The notes beneath the pieces were generated by a model, which did no database searches, was not told the DNA's origin, and saw only the letters and a program-made list of their open reading frames with translations. This document shows, one piece after another, positions 21,959-29,221 of a DNA stretch of 33,037 nucleotides. Source of the stretch: Candidatus Woesearchaeota archaeon. Lineage in GTDB: Archaea > Nanobdellota > Nanobdellia > Woesearchaeales > GCA-2687795. The number at the start of each line of letters is the position of its first letter. Position 1 is the first letter of the stretch. The stretch lies in assembly GCA_002687795.1 (NCBI GenBank), contig NZBG01000012.1:1-33037 (forward strand), read 5' to 3'. Both the position numbers and the translations under genes were made by a program.

Positions 21959-23671
21959 ATGCAAGAAAAATTAAAAGAGATAGCAAAGAAAACCGAAGGC
22001 TCTGAATTCTATACATCATTTCCTCGAGGCTACAAGCCAGGAAAAACAAAATACATCATAACCACAGGCTCGGTTATATCCGGTGTGGGAAAAGGAACAT
22101 TTTCCTCCTGCCTTGGCAGCATGCTGAGGATGTATCATGGGCTTAATATAACCCCTTTAAAATTTGAATGCTATGTAAACTATGACGCAGGCACACTAAA
22201 CCCTTACAGGCATGGAGAAGTCTTTGTTCTTGATGACGGCACAGAAACAGACCTTGACCTGGGAACATATGAAAGGATGCTTAACAAAAGCCTGACAAAA
22301 AACAGCTTTGTAACAATGGGCAGGGTCTTCAAAACAATAATAGACAAAGAAAGGAAAGGCGATTACCTTGGCAGAGACGTAGAATTTATTCCTCATATAA
22401 CAGGCGAAATAAAAAGCTTTGTAAGAAAGCTTGCAGTCGAATCAAAAGCTGACATTCTCATGATTGAAATCGGCGGCACAGTTGGAGAGATCCAGAACTC
22501 TCTCTACCTTGAAGCGATGAGAGAGCTTGCATATGAAGAAGGCAGGCAGAACGCATGCTTCATCAACGTTACCTACATCCTTCAGCCAGGCTCTCTTGGA
22601 GAGCAGAAAAGCAAAGCAGCCCAGCTGGGAATAAAAGCCCTGATGAGCGTTGGCATACAGCCTGACATAATAATCTGCAGGTCTGAAAAGCCCATAACAG
22701 AAAAAATCAAGGAAAAAATAAGCATATACTCCAATGTCCCAGTCTCAAGAACGATAGGCTTCCATGACACAAGGAACATATACAAATTCCCGTTAACGCT
22801 AAAAGAAAAAGAAATTGACAAAGCTGTTCTTGAAATCCTAAGCCTCAAGCCAGGCAAATCTGTTCCTGAGCTGAAAAAATGGAAAGAGCTTGTAGAAAAA
22901 ATAGACAAAGCTGAAAAAGAAATAACAATAGGCATGGCAGGAAAATATACAAACGTCCATGACTCTTACATAAGCATACTAAAAGCATTGGAGCACACTG
23001 CGCCATATTATAATGCATCCATAAAAATAAAATGGATAGAAGCTGAAGAAATAGAAAAAGGCAGAGTTTCTGTTAAGGACGCCCTAAAAGACATTGACGC
23101 CCTCATTGTCCCGGGCGGCTTTGGCAAGAGAGGCACAGAAGGAAAGATTGAATGCATAAAATATGCAAGAGAAAACAATGTACCCTTCCTTGGCTTATGC
23201 TTCGGCTTCCAGATGGCAGTCATAGAATATGCAAGAAACATGTGCGGAATAAAAGAAGCAAACTCCACAGAAGTTGAGCCCGAATGCAAAGAAAACGTGA
23301 TAGACTTCCTCCCTGAGCAAAAAAAGATAGAAGGCCTTGGGGGAAATATGAGGCTTGGCAGTTATCCAGCAGTCCTCAAAAAAGGAAGCCTTGTCTGTGG
23401 TTTGTATAATAATGAGAAGATAGATGAAAGGCATCGCCATAGGTATGAAGTAAACAATAAATATGTTGAGCAGCTGGAAAAGAAAGGGCTGGTTTTCTCA
23501 GGCAGATCCCCAAAAGGAAACCTTATGGAATTCTTAGAGCTCCCCGGCCATAGGTTCTTTATAGGAACCCAGGCTCACCCATGCTTCAAATCAAGGCCAA
23601 GCAGCCCAAGCCCTGTCTTCTCCGGGCTGATTAAAGCTGCTCTTGAACATTCTCAGAAAAAGTCTACATAA
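21959..23671 (+). CDS. pyrG: CTP synthase with altered glutaminase triad
   Basis: The enzyme makes CTP from UTP, ATP and glutamine. The start is placed at the second Met (21959), 25 bp after a TATA box; 570 aa. An extra N-terminal stretch of about 25 aa precedes the synthase domain, whose ATP loop is 'ITTGSVISGVGKGTFSS'. 'EIGGTVGEIQNSLYLEA' and 'PITEKIKEKISIYSNVP' are also family signatures. The C-terminal class I glutamine amidotransferase domain has oxyanion 'VPGGFGKRGTEGKI' and nucleophile 'FLGLCFGFQMAVIEYARN'. The His/Glu pair, normally HPEF, reads 'AHPCFKSRPSSPSPVF': His is kept, but Glu is Cys (codon TGC, 23582-23584). Glutaminase activity may therefore be altered. The 3' end overlaps the convergent DHH gene by 8 bp. 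Confidence 0.93.
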   Translation: MQEKLKEIAKKTEGSEFYTSFPRGYKPGKTKYIITTGSVISGVGKGTFSSCLGSMLRMYHGLNITPLKFECYVNYDAGTLNPYRHGEVFVLDDGTETDLDLGTYERMLNKSLTKNSFVTMGRVFKTIIDKERKGDYLGRDVEFIPHITGEIKSFVRKLAVESKADILMIEIGGTVGEIQNSLYLEAMRELAYEEGRQNACFINVTYILQPGSLGEQKSKAAQLGIKALMSVGIQPDIIICRSEKPITEKIKEKISIYSNVPVSRTIGFHDTRNIYKFPLTLKEKEIDKAVLEILSLKPGKSVPELKKWKELVEKIDKAEKEITIGMAGKYTNVHDSYISILKALEHTAPYYNASIKIKWIEAEEIEKGRVSVKDALKDIDALIVPGGFGKRGTEGKIECIKYARENNVPFLGLCFGFQMAVIEYARNMCGIKEANSTEVEPECKENVIDFLPEQKKIEGLGGNMRLGSYPAVLKKGSLVCGLYNNEKIDERHRHRYEVNNKYVEQLEKKGLVFSGRSPKGNLMEFLELPGHRFFIGTQAHPCFKSRPSSPSPVFSGLIKAALEHSQKKST

Positions 23672-25064
23672 TATTCTTTCTTAACATATTTTTTGCAATC
23701 TTGATAAACTCTTCCTCCTTCTCTGAAGGTATGATCGCGCCGGCTGCCTGGGGATGGCCTCCTGAATCCCCGCAACCCACTTTCTTAATGATCTCTGTAA
23801 TAATCTGCCTTAAATCAACATCCTCAATGTTGCTCATACTTGCTATCCTTAATGAAACCTTCACCGTATTCTCCTCTGTCCTTGCCAAAGACATGATATA
23901 AGTGCCCTCCTCAATATTATTAGACCTTGACAGGATAGACGCAATAGTGCCGATCATTGAAGGCATAATATTATCCTTTGCATTAATAATCATCAGGCCC
24001 TTTTCTTTAAATATGCAATCTGAATCTTTATTCTCAGTATGCCACTTCAACGCTTTCACTATCTCTTTCTTATACTCATTAAGATTATTAATCGCCTTTC
24101 GCTTGGACTTCTCCTCATTTAAACAAACGCCAATCCCCAAAGACGCCTTATTAAGCCTGCCGCAGGAATTAAGAAGCGTGGAAAACTCTTTTGCATCCCT
24201 CAAAGGGCACTCCTTATCTTCCTCTATAAGCGTATACACATTGCCCAGAACATCCTCCGGATTCTTTTCAGCTGACCTCTTTAAGATAATAGCTGTCACA
24301 AGCTTCTTCATCTCATCTTCTGTCAGATGTATAAGCTTTCTCCAGCCTTTCTCTGTTTTTGGGTTGATGCCTACCTGGTCAAGAAACTGTATAACGCCTG
24401 ACTCAGAGCCAGTCACCCCTGGAATATAAGGGTCTGAGCAGTACTCCAGCACTTTATGGATTGGCTTTGTCTGCGCCCCAAATATCCTCAGCCCCTTTTT
24501 AACTTCAATCTTCTTCCCGCTAACCGCAATATCCAATATATCCCTATTCAGCCTCTGAAAACCGTTCTCCTCCTGCACATCCCCAATAGCCCCTATCACC
24601 GCTATATGCGCCATATCAATATTCTTATCCAGAGAAGAACAAAAAAGGTAAACAACCCCTGCCCCCGAAATTTCCTTTCCCCCGTCTATGCCAAACAGGT
24701 TAGGATTAATATGATAAGGAGACGCCTGTTTATCCTCAATCTCATGATGGTCTAAAATAAAGAAATTCTTATTATGGAACAGCTTCTTAATGCTGTTAAA
24801 ATAAGCGCTCCCCAAATCTGTAAAAATAAAAGTATTATAATCCTCCTTAGAAAGCTCTTCCAGCACCTCCTCACTCAGCTGCTGTACTATAGAAATAGAA
24901 TATCTCCTGTTCTCAGATGTCAGCAGCTTGATTAAAATAGAGCATGCGCAGATGCCGTCGCAATCCAGATGGGAAACAACCCTCACAGCTCCATTTTTAT
25001 CTATCTTCCTGAATTCTTTAGCGCTTTCTCTTAGATGCTCCCTAAAAAGCTCATACTTATCCAA
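23664..25064 (-). CDS. DHH-family RecJ-like phosphoesterase
   Basis: The 466 aa carry the DHH and DHHA1 domains of archaeal RecJ-like single-strand nucleases/phosphoesterases. Motifs: 'RVVSHLDCDGICACSIL' (motif I), 'TFIFTDLGSAY' (II), 'FFILDHHEIED' (DHH, III), 'AVIGAIGDVQE' (IV), and C-terminal 'GCGDSGGHPQAAGAII' (DHHA1 GGGH-like). Archaeal homologues include GAN, which binds GINS at the replication fork, and other RecJ-like exonucleases; which one this is cannot be decided. It follows rps15 by 17 nt. The track start at 25064 is TTG, and no Shine-Dalgarno or nearby ATG is evident, so the exact start is uncertain. The stop is TAG. Confidence 0.88.
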   Translation of the reverse strand: MDKYELFREHLRESAKEFRKIDKNGAVRVVSHLDCDGICACSILIKLLTSENRRYSISIVQQLSEEVLEELSKEDYNTFIFTDLGSAYFNSIKKLFHNKNFFILDHHEIEDKQASPYHINPNLFGIDGGKEISGAGVVYLFCSSLDKNIDMAHIAVIGAIGDVQEENGFQRLNRDILDIAVSGKKIEVKKGLRIFGAQTKPIHKVLEYCSDPYIPGVTGSESGVIQFLDQVGINPKTEKGWRKLIHLTEDEMKKLVTAIILKRSAEKNPEDVLGNVYTLIEEDKECPLRDAKEFSTLLNSCGRLNKASLGIGVCLNEEKSKRKAINNLNEYKKEIVKALKWHTENKDSDCIFKEKGLMIINAKDNIMPSMIGTIASILSRSNNIEEGTYIMSLARTEENTVKVSLRIASMSNIEDVDLRQIITEIIKKVGCGDSGGHPQAAGAIIPSEKEEEFIKIAKNMLRKNIM

Positions 25065-25081
25065 TTTATTTCACAATAGAA

Positions 25082-25537
25082 TTATTCTATATATAAATTC
25101 AGTTTCTTTGGCTCAAACTTCCAGTTCAAAGGAAGCCTTTTTGCCCTTTTGTAGTATTTGACCAGCCTTTTGATCTTTGACTCAGTAAGCTGCAGCCCTC
25201 TTAGCGCGCTCTTATCATGCTTGTTATTCTCTAAATGCTTCTTTTCATTTATTGCCTTCTTAATCAAGGCCATTAAATCCTCTGGAAGCTCTTTCAGAAG
25301 GCTGCTCTCTTTCAGGATTTTTGTGATTTTCTTCTTAGTGACAGCGGAAACATCAGGTATCCCATACGTATCCCTTAGTATGATTCCTATATCTGATGCT
25401 GTCTTGCCTTCCTTAGCAAGCTTTGTGACCAACAGCTCAACCTCTTTAGGCTTATACCTCACCCAAGTGGATATTACCTTCTTTGAAGGTTTTGTTGAGC
25501 CTGCCTTTCCCTTCTTTCTTGAATACATACGTGCCAT
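25082..25537 (-). CDS. rps15: Ribosomal protein S15 (archaeal uS15)
   Basis: The 151 aa match the archaeal/eukaryotic S13-type uS15, longer at the N-terminus than the bacterial protein (about 89 aa). Visible: 'MARMYSRKKGKAGSTKP' start, 'WVRYKPKEVELLVTKLAKEGKTASDIGIILRD' and the C-terminal S15 core 'DLMALIKKAINEKKHLENNKHDKSALRGLQLTESKIKRLVKYYKR'. It binds 16S rRNA in the small subunit. Upstream of the DHH gene, an arrangement often seen in archaea. Confidence 0.95.
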   Translation of the reverse strand: MARMYSRKKGKAGSTKPSKKVISTWVRYKPKEVELLVTKLAKEGKTASDIGIILRDTYGIPDVSAVTKKKITKILKESSLLKELPEDLMALIKKAINEKKHLENNKHDKSALRGLQLTESKIKRLVKYYKRAKRLPLNWKFEPKKLNLYIE

Positions 25538-25679
25538 TTTATTATATTATAAGGAAACAAAGAAATTCTTGTCTCCAGTATAGGAAAGTTAATTACAACC
25601 TGCCTATCTCTTGATTATTATAAGAAAGGCTGGCTTATTTATAAAGATTTTGGTTGGGTTACAGTCCAGGGCAATAAAC

Positions 25680-25726
25680 TTTATATACCACTCAATAATC
25701 CCATTTATCATAACAAAACAAGGGAG
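25680..25726 (+). promoter_or_regulatory. Promoter and ribosome binding site of the tandem paralogue pair
   Basis: TATA box TTTATATA (25680-25687) and GGGAG (25722-25726). The GGGAG touches the first ATG (25727) but lies 9 nt before the next in-frame ATG (25736), which favours the latter as start. Confidence 0.5.
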
Positions 25727-25735
25727 ATGATCATA

Positions 25736-25999
25736 ATGAAAAAACAAGTTGAAGAGCACAAGTTTGGAGATTTATTTCAAGGGAGGGTACACGTATTTGA
25801 TGGTTTTCCGTTTCCTTTAACGGGAGGAGAGTATGTGCTGATGCATTCTGGCTTACCAGCACCTTGTTTAGAGCAAAGATGCGACGAGCATCCTAATAAC
25901 AACAGAACCGGTTCTGCTGCTGTGATGCGCCAGAGAGGATGCGACGCTAAACCCAGTGAATATTGCAAAAGGCCTTACCTACACAGGTATGGGAAATAA
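25736..25999 (+). CDS. Unrecognised short protein, copy 1 of a tandem pair
   Basis: 87 aa from the ATG at 25736 (the track starts 9 nt earlier). The core 'FGDLF-x4-V-VF-GFPF-LTGGEYVLM-S-L-APCLEQRCD-H' is shared with the next gene. After it comes a Cys-containing tail (RGCDAKPSEYCKRPYLHRYGK). The C-x4-C-x2-H spacing plus later cysteines could bind a metal, but this is only suggestive. Differences between the copies fall largely at third positions of this plus-strand frame (e.g. GTG/GTA, ACG/ACA, GGT/GGA), so this strand is the coding one and selection keeps the protein. No signal peptide or membrane segment. No known family recognised. Confidence 0.65.
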   Translation: MKKQVEEHKFGDLFQGRVHVFDGFPFPLTGGEYVLMHSGLPAPCLEQRCDEHPNNNRTGSAAVMRQRGCDAKPSEYCKRPYLHRYGK

Positions 26000-26004
26000 T
26001 CACA

Positions 26005-26238
26005 ATGAAAGAACCAGAGCCAAGATTCGGAGATTTGTTTAAGGAGTATGTATGCGTATTTAATGGATTTCCGTTTTCTTTAACAGGAGGAGAGTATGTA
26101 CTGATGTATTCTAGCTTATCAGCACCTTGTTTAGAGCAAAGATGCGACAGACATTTTAATGATAGTAAAGGCTGCTCTGCTGTTAATGATAAAAACATTT
26201 CAAAGGGCGTGAAGCGCCAGGGCTGGTATAGAAAATAA
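26005..26238 (+). CDS. Unrecognised short protein, copy 2 of a tandem pair
   Basis: 77 aa from ATG at 26005, 5 nt after the stop of copy 1 and preceded by GGGAAATAATCACA, similar in layout to the copy 1 leader. The track start at 25963 overlaps copy 1 and is not needed. The shared core is kept (FGDLFKEYVCVFNGFPFSLT, then GGEYVLMYSSLSAPCLEQRC), while the tail diverges (GCSAVNDKNISKGVKRQGWYRK). A tandem duplication with later divergence is the simplest origin. Function unknown. Confidence 0.65.
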   Translation: MKEPEPRFGDLFKEYVCVFNGFPFSLTGGEYVLMYSSLSAPCLEQRCDRHFNDSKGCSAVNDKNISKGVKRQGWYRK

Positions 26239-26376
26239 GCAAACTTAGTGAAGCATCAATAAAAACAAAATCATATATAGGCTGGCTTTCTAGCTATTGT
26301 TAAAGACTATCTAATAATAGTAACATTTATAAAAAAGAAAGGATTCCTCAAAATATTAATTTAGGGGGTAGATAAT

Positions 26377-26823
26377 ATGATTAAACAACTAAAGAAATCT
26401 TTTATAGGGTTAACAGCCTTTTTGGCTGTGATGATATGCTTAACAGGCTTCTCTTTGATTGTTGCAGGGCAGTACTCTGGAGCAGATGTTCAGGAAAAAG
26501 AAGGTGCGCCTGAATTCAAGTCATATGTAGTAACTATGTCTGAACAGTACACACTAAACTATCAGGTGGCAAGGTTATACAATGTTAAGATTGATGTTGA
26601 AGAGGTATCACCTGGAAAACTAAACCTAAGGCAGAATGATATAGTAAAGCTGATGGTTGATAGCGGCTTTGGCTGCGTGTTCAGCATCCATGGGTATGGC
26701 ATATCAGTGTATGTTCCTAAGGATGTAAAGACAGAGATTGCATTTAATGCTGTCAGGAAGGGCGTCTTTGCATATTCCTGCAAGGGAGAAATAGAAAGGG
26801 CAGGATTGGTTGAGGTTTATTAA
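26377..26823 (+). CDS. Exported cupredoxin-like protein
   Basis: The 148 aa begin with a signal peptide or anchor (MIKQLKKSFIGLTAFLAVMICLTGFSLIVAG). The rest fits a single cupredoxin (COX2-like) beta-sandwich: 'YNVKIDVEEVSPGKLNLRQNDIVKLMV', 'CVFSIHGYGISVYVPKDVKTEIAFNAVRKGVFAYSCKGEIERAGLVEVY'. In copper-binding relatives the ligands are the His of 'xxHGYG' and a C-terminal loop C-x-x-x-GH-x-x-M. Here His and Cys (YSC) are kept, but the GH and M are not obvious, so metal binding may be altered or lost. TATA-like ACATTTATAAAAAAG lies near 26320, and a GGGGGT site about 8 bp before the ATG supports the start. Confidence 0.65.
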   Translation: MIKQLKKSFIGLTAFLAVMICLTGFSLIVAGQYSGADVQEKEGAPEFKSYVVTMSEQYTLNYQVARLYNVKIDVEEVSPGKLNLRQNDIVKLMVDSGFGCVFSIHGYGISVYVPKDVKTEIAFNAVRKGVFAYSCKGEIERAGLVEVY

Positions 26824-26826
26824 ACC

Positions 26827-26848
26827 TCTTTTTTATTTCTTTTTTTCT
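26827..26848 (+). terminator. Oligo-T terminator after the cupredoxin-like gene
   Basis: TCTTTTTTATTTCTTTTTTTC directly after the stop codon, on the plus strand. Confidence 0.5.
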
Positions 26849-26853
26849 AAATA

Positions 26854-26893
26854 AAGCGATGCGAGAAAACATAAAATAGCCCTGTCAGGATTC
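26854..26893. repeat. 40-bp direct repeat, copy 1: partial duplicate of the tRNA-Gln 3' end
   Basis: AAGCGATGCGAGAAAACATA and the next 20 bases match 26968-27007 at 39 of 40 positions. Read on the minus strand it contains the last 16-17 nt of the tRNA (T-stem 3' strand, acceptor 3' strand, discriminator) plus the downstream flank. The rest of the tRNA is absent here. It looks like an attachment-site-like remnant or a decayed tandem duplication with a 114-bp period. Confidence 0.8.
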
Positions 26894-26897
26894 CCAC

Positions 26898-26952
26898 ATA
26901 AGGGTTTCACCCTTATCAACCCGTGGTCTATCACTCACTTCGTTCGTGATAG
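26898..26952. other. Two hairpins between the 40-bp repeats
   Basis: ATAAGGGT-ttc-ACCCTTAT (26898-26916; 8 bp, 3-nt loop) and CTATCAC-n11-GTGATAG (26928-26952; 7 bp) lie in the 74 bp between the repeat copies. No ORF is present. Confidence 0.6.
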
Positions 26953-26967
26953 CCCGACTTGGTTACG

Positions 26968-27007
26968 AAGCGATACGAGAAAACATAAAATAGCCCTGTC
27001 AGGATTC
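26968..27007. repeat. 40-bp direct repeat, copy 2: overlaps the true tRNA-Gln 3' end
   Basis: Matches 26854-26893 with a single difference (GATA here, GATG in copy 1). Bases 26991-27007 are the 3' end of the tRNA gene; 26968-26990 are its downstream flank. Confidence 0.8.
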
Positions 27008-27075
27008 GAACCTGAGTCGCAAGGTCCAGGGCCTTATGCTTAAATTTGCATGCTTGACCACTACACTACAGGGCT
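26991..27075 (-). tRNA. tRNA-Gln (anticodon CUG) with an internal insertion of about 12 nt
   Basis: Read leftward: acceptor AGCCCTG/CAGGGCT with discriminator A; D arm GTGTAGTGGTCAAGCAT; anticodon stem TAAGG/CCTTG around loop CCCTGGA (anticodon CTG, followed by GA); variable loop CGAC; T arm TCAGG-TTCGAAT-CCTGA. These match archaeal tRNA-Gln. The gene is 85 nt instead of about 73: roughly 12 extra nt lie between the D arm and anticodon stem (near 27037-27048). They are flanked by an AAGCAT duplication and can form ATGC-n8-GCAT. Position 33 would be C instead of the usual U. CCA is not encoded. A TATA box is well placed upstream. The insert may be a very short intron at an unusual site, or a defect. 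Confidence 0.8.
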
Positions 27076-27097
27076 ATAATGCAAGAATATCCAAAGT

Positions 27098-27109
27098 GAT
27101 TTATAAATC
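27098..27109 (-). promoter_or_regulatory. TATA box of the tRNA-Gln gene
   Basis: GATTTATAAATC, a 12-bp palindrome, is centred 28 bp before the tRNA 5' end at 27075. It indicates that the gene is transcribed. A further hairpin, CAAA(G)GAATTTTT-gta-AAAAATTCTTTG, lies at 27129-27156 in the otherwise empty gap to 27211. Confidence 0.6.
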
Positions 27110-27211
27110 TTTATAATAAAGACATTGCCAAAGGAATTTTTGTAAAAAATTCTTTGTAGCCTTTCAGAAGAAGATAAAAGGATAAGATTATTATTTTTCA
27201 GTAAAACTTAT

Positions 27212-28462
27212 ATGTTTTCTTTCAACAACATCTTTAAAATGCAGGCAGTAGCTAATATTGAAAGGAAATTAGCAGAATATTCTCCCACTAAATATTCAAA
27301 TAAAGAAATACCTGGAATTATTCCATTCTATAGAACAACCAATGCCCCTCAAGAACAAAAAGCAGAACCTTTGGAAGAGAAAATAATAAAGTTTCCTGAT
27401 AAAAGATATGCCACAGAACATATACAGTTTAAAACCCCTACACCTCTTAGATATTTAGTAAATCCTGATTCAGCTTTATCTGAGGTTTATTGTCTCCCTG
27501 AAGGGCAAACAATAGTTAGAAGGAACTGGAGAAAACCTGATATAACAAATAAAGAGCTGGAATGTTTAATAGAATTATGCGGGGAAGAATATAGAGCTAG
27601 TTTAGAGAAAAATAATGAAGTGGGAAATGATTTCAGTGCTTATTTAAGAGAATCTGAAAATGATGATGCAAGAAAGAGGATTTCTAAGAGGAAAACACCC
27701 GGCAAATTCTGTGTAGCTCCTTATGGAAGATTGGGGGCTCCTAAAAAAATGATAGCTGCAGTATCAGATTCATCTTCCATAGATGATTACTTCTTAAATT
27801 CGGATAACTACTTTGAAGCTTTTGAAAAGATGTCAAAAGCTCTCCAGGAGATGGGCATATCAGAAGAAAAAGCTGGTTATGCCGCAAGAAGCGGAGTAAG
27901 GTACCATGAAGATTATCATAAAGAGCAAAGTTGGTTTGTTAAGCACAGAGATAGCCCTTTCCTTGCAGAGTTAAATGGGGAACTTGGATTAGCTGATAGG
28001 CTGTATAATACATCTCAAGACCCAAAATACAGGGAAAGGCAAAACGAGTTTGCAATTCTCTCAGATATTTGTTTGAATAATGGGTTAGCAATGATAGCAG
28101 CATATTTTAGTGATTATGGTGTCGCCTTTACTCCAGGTAATATTTTAAGATACGTTGGAAAAGAAATGCCCAATGGAGCATTGCAAAGATTACTAAGAAA
28201 AAGTATTGAAAACGGGGAAATAGACTTAAATAAATTAGAGAAAATAGGCAAAGAAATAATCGAGGATTATAGCGATAGAGGTGAATTAACTAAAATAGAC
28301 CATAATAAGCAGGATTCAAATCATAAGAAGACATATGATGGAAAGGAAGCAGAAGAAACGCAAGCGGAATCAGATGCAAAAAATTCTGAAACAGAAGGGG
28401 AAGAAGCTGGAAAAGATACAGCAGAAGCAACCGACTCAGCAGAGCAGGCAGAAGCTGTATAA
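27212..28462 (+). CDS. Putative zinc metallopeptidase-like protein (HEXXH motif), unknown family
   Basis: The 416 aa have no clear signal peptide. Near residue 232 is 'GVRYHEDYHKEQSW', which contains HEDYH and thus fits the HEXXH zinc-binding motif in a helical context. A later Glu in 'RERQNEFAILSD', about 60 residues on, could be the third ligand as in gluzincins. Residues 50-110 are basic and Pro-rich. The C-terminal 60 residues are low-complexity, Glu/Ala/Thr-rich (EAEETQAESDAKNSETEGEE). I do not recognise the family; protease activity is inferred only from the motif, which also occurs by chance. Promoter signals are weak. Confidence 0.6.
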   Translation: MFSFNNIFKMQAVANIERKLAEYSPTKYSNKEIPGIIPFYRTTNAPQEQKAEPLEEKIIKFPDKRYATEHIQFKTPTPLRYLVNPDSALSEVYCLPEGQTIVRRNWRKPDITNKELECLIELCGEEYRASLEKNNEVGNDFSAYLRESENDDARKRISKRKTPGKFCVAPYGRLGAPKKMIAAVSDSSSIDDYFLNSDNYFEAFEKMSKALQEMGISEEKAGYAARSGVRYHEDYHKEQSWFVKHRDSPFLAELNGELGLADRLYNTSQDPKYRERQNEFAILSDICLNNGLAMIAAYFSDYGVAFTPGNILRYVGKEMPNGALQRLLRKSIENGEIDLNKLEKIGKEIIEDYSDRGELTKIDHNKQDSNHKKTYDGKEAEETQAESDAKNSETEGEEAGKDTAEATDSAEQAEAV

Positions 28463-28512
28463 CCATTATCGTTAAATATATATATCCCTACTTCTCACCA
28501 TTGTGTGTAATA

Positions 28513-28848
28513 ATGGAACTTACACTGGAGGAGTTAAAGGTAATCAAGGAACAGGTTTCTGAAGGAAAGCCTTTAAAAGAAGTTTTAACACAATTCTCTG
28601 ATGCGGAAATCACAATAGTTCTGCTTAGATATCCTCCATCGCATGTATTGCACATAGGTGAAGCATTCTTTAGGCCTGATGAAGCTATAAAATACATAGC
28701 TAACACCCCAGCCAGCCCTCATAGAGTAGATGGAACAATTGGAGATTTAGAAAAATGCGCAATCTTGGATGGAAACTGCCAATCTCTTAAGGAAGGTAAG
28801 ACAGATTCTGTTTATGCTTTACTAGGAAGAAAACTAAAAGAACTCTAA
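28513..28848 (+). CDS. Small hypothetical protein (111 aa)
   Basis: The track starts at a TTG (28501); the ATG at 28513 (MELTLEELKVIKEQVSEGKP) is preferred. TATA-like TTAAATATATATA (28472-28484) would give a transcription start near 28501-28508, so a leaderless TTG start cannot be excluded. The sequence is mixed alpha/beta: helical N-terminus, 'ITIVLLRYPPSHVLHIGEAFF', then 'PASPHRVDGTIGDLEKCAILDGNC'. The latter could be two short substrate or metal loops with two cysteines, but no family is recognised. Confidence 0.55.
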   Translation: MELTLEELKVIKEQVSEGKPLKEVLTQFSDAEITIVLLRYPPSHVLHIGEAFFRPDEAIKYIANTPASPHRVDGTIGDLEKCAILDGNCQSLKEGKTDSVYALLGRKLKEL

Positions 28849-28890
28849 CTTTCCGCAACATTATTATACAAACTATCCTTACTTTATTCT

Positions 28891-29214
28891 ATGCAAAGAG
28901 GAAGACCTTCTAGATCTAAGATAAGAGAAAACATAACAGAAATACTCTATTTCCTTAAAGATGGCTATGGCTATGACATTTACAAGGCATACTTAGCCAT
29001 CTTCCCCAAAGTAACGCTAAGATCAATCTATTACCATCTTAAGAAAGGGGTTGAGTTAGAGGAGTTTAAGATAAAAAAGATAGCCCCTGAGCAGGGTAGT
29101 TACAGCTGGGGAGCTTCTGTAGAAAGAACTTATTACAGCTTAGGGCCTAATGCTAAACCAATTGGAGATATTAAAGTAAAAAACTTTGTTGACAAAAATC
29201 ATAAAGAGAAATAA
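28891..29214 (+). CDS. PadR-like winged-helix DNA-binding protein
   Basis: The 107 aa open with a basic 'MQRGRPSRSKIRENITEILYFL', then helices matching a winged helix-turn-helix ('GYGYDIYKAYLAIFPKVTLRSIYYHLKKGVELEEF') and a wing with a conserved 'GSYSWGASVERTYYSLGPNAKP'. Similar short proteins recur in small-genome archaea (from memory). It may be a transcription regulator or chromatin-associated factor; the target is unknown. The TATA-like ATTATTATAC is about 27 bp upstream (leaderless). It ends 7 nt from the convergent DUF655 gene. Confidence 0.65.
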   Translation: MQRGRPSRSKIRENITEILYFLKDGYGYDIYKAYLAIFPKVTLRSIYYHLKKGVELEEFKIKKIAPEQGSYSWGASVERTYYSLGPNAKPIGDIKVKNFVDKNHKEK

Positions 29215-29221
29215 TTCTATC

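Noticed and set aside
25777-26198. Two antisense ORFs (25777-25968 and 25947-26198) that resemble each other
   Set aside because: They mirror the tandem plus-strand paralogues. Substitutions between copies fall on plus-frame third positions, and promoter and ribosome binding site are on the plus strand.
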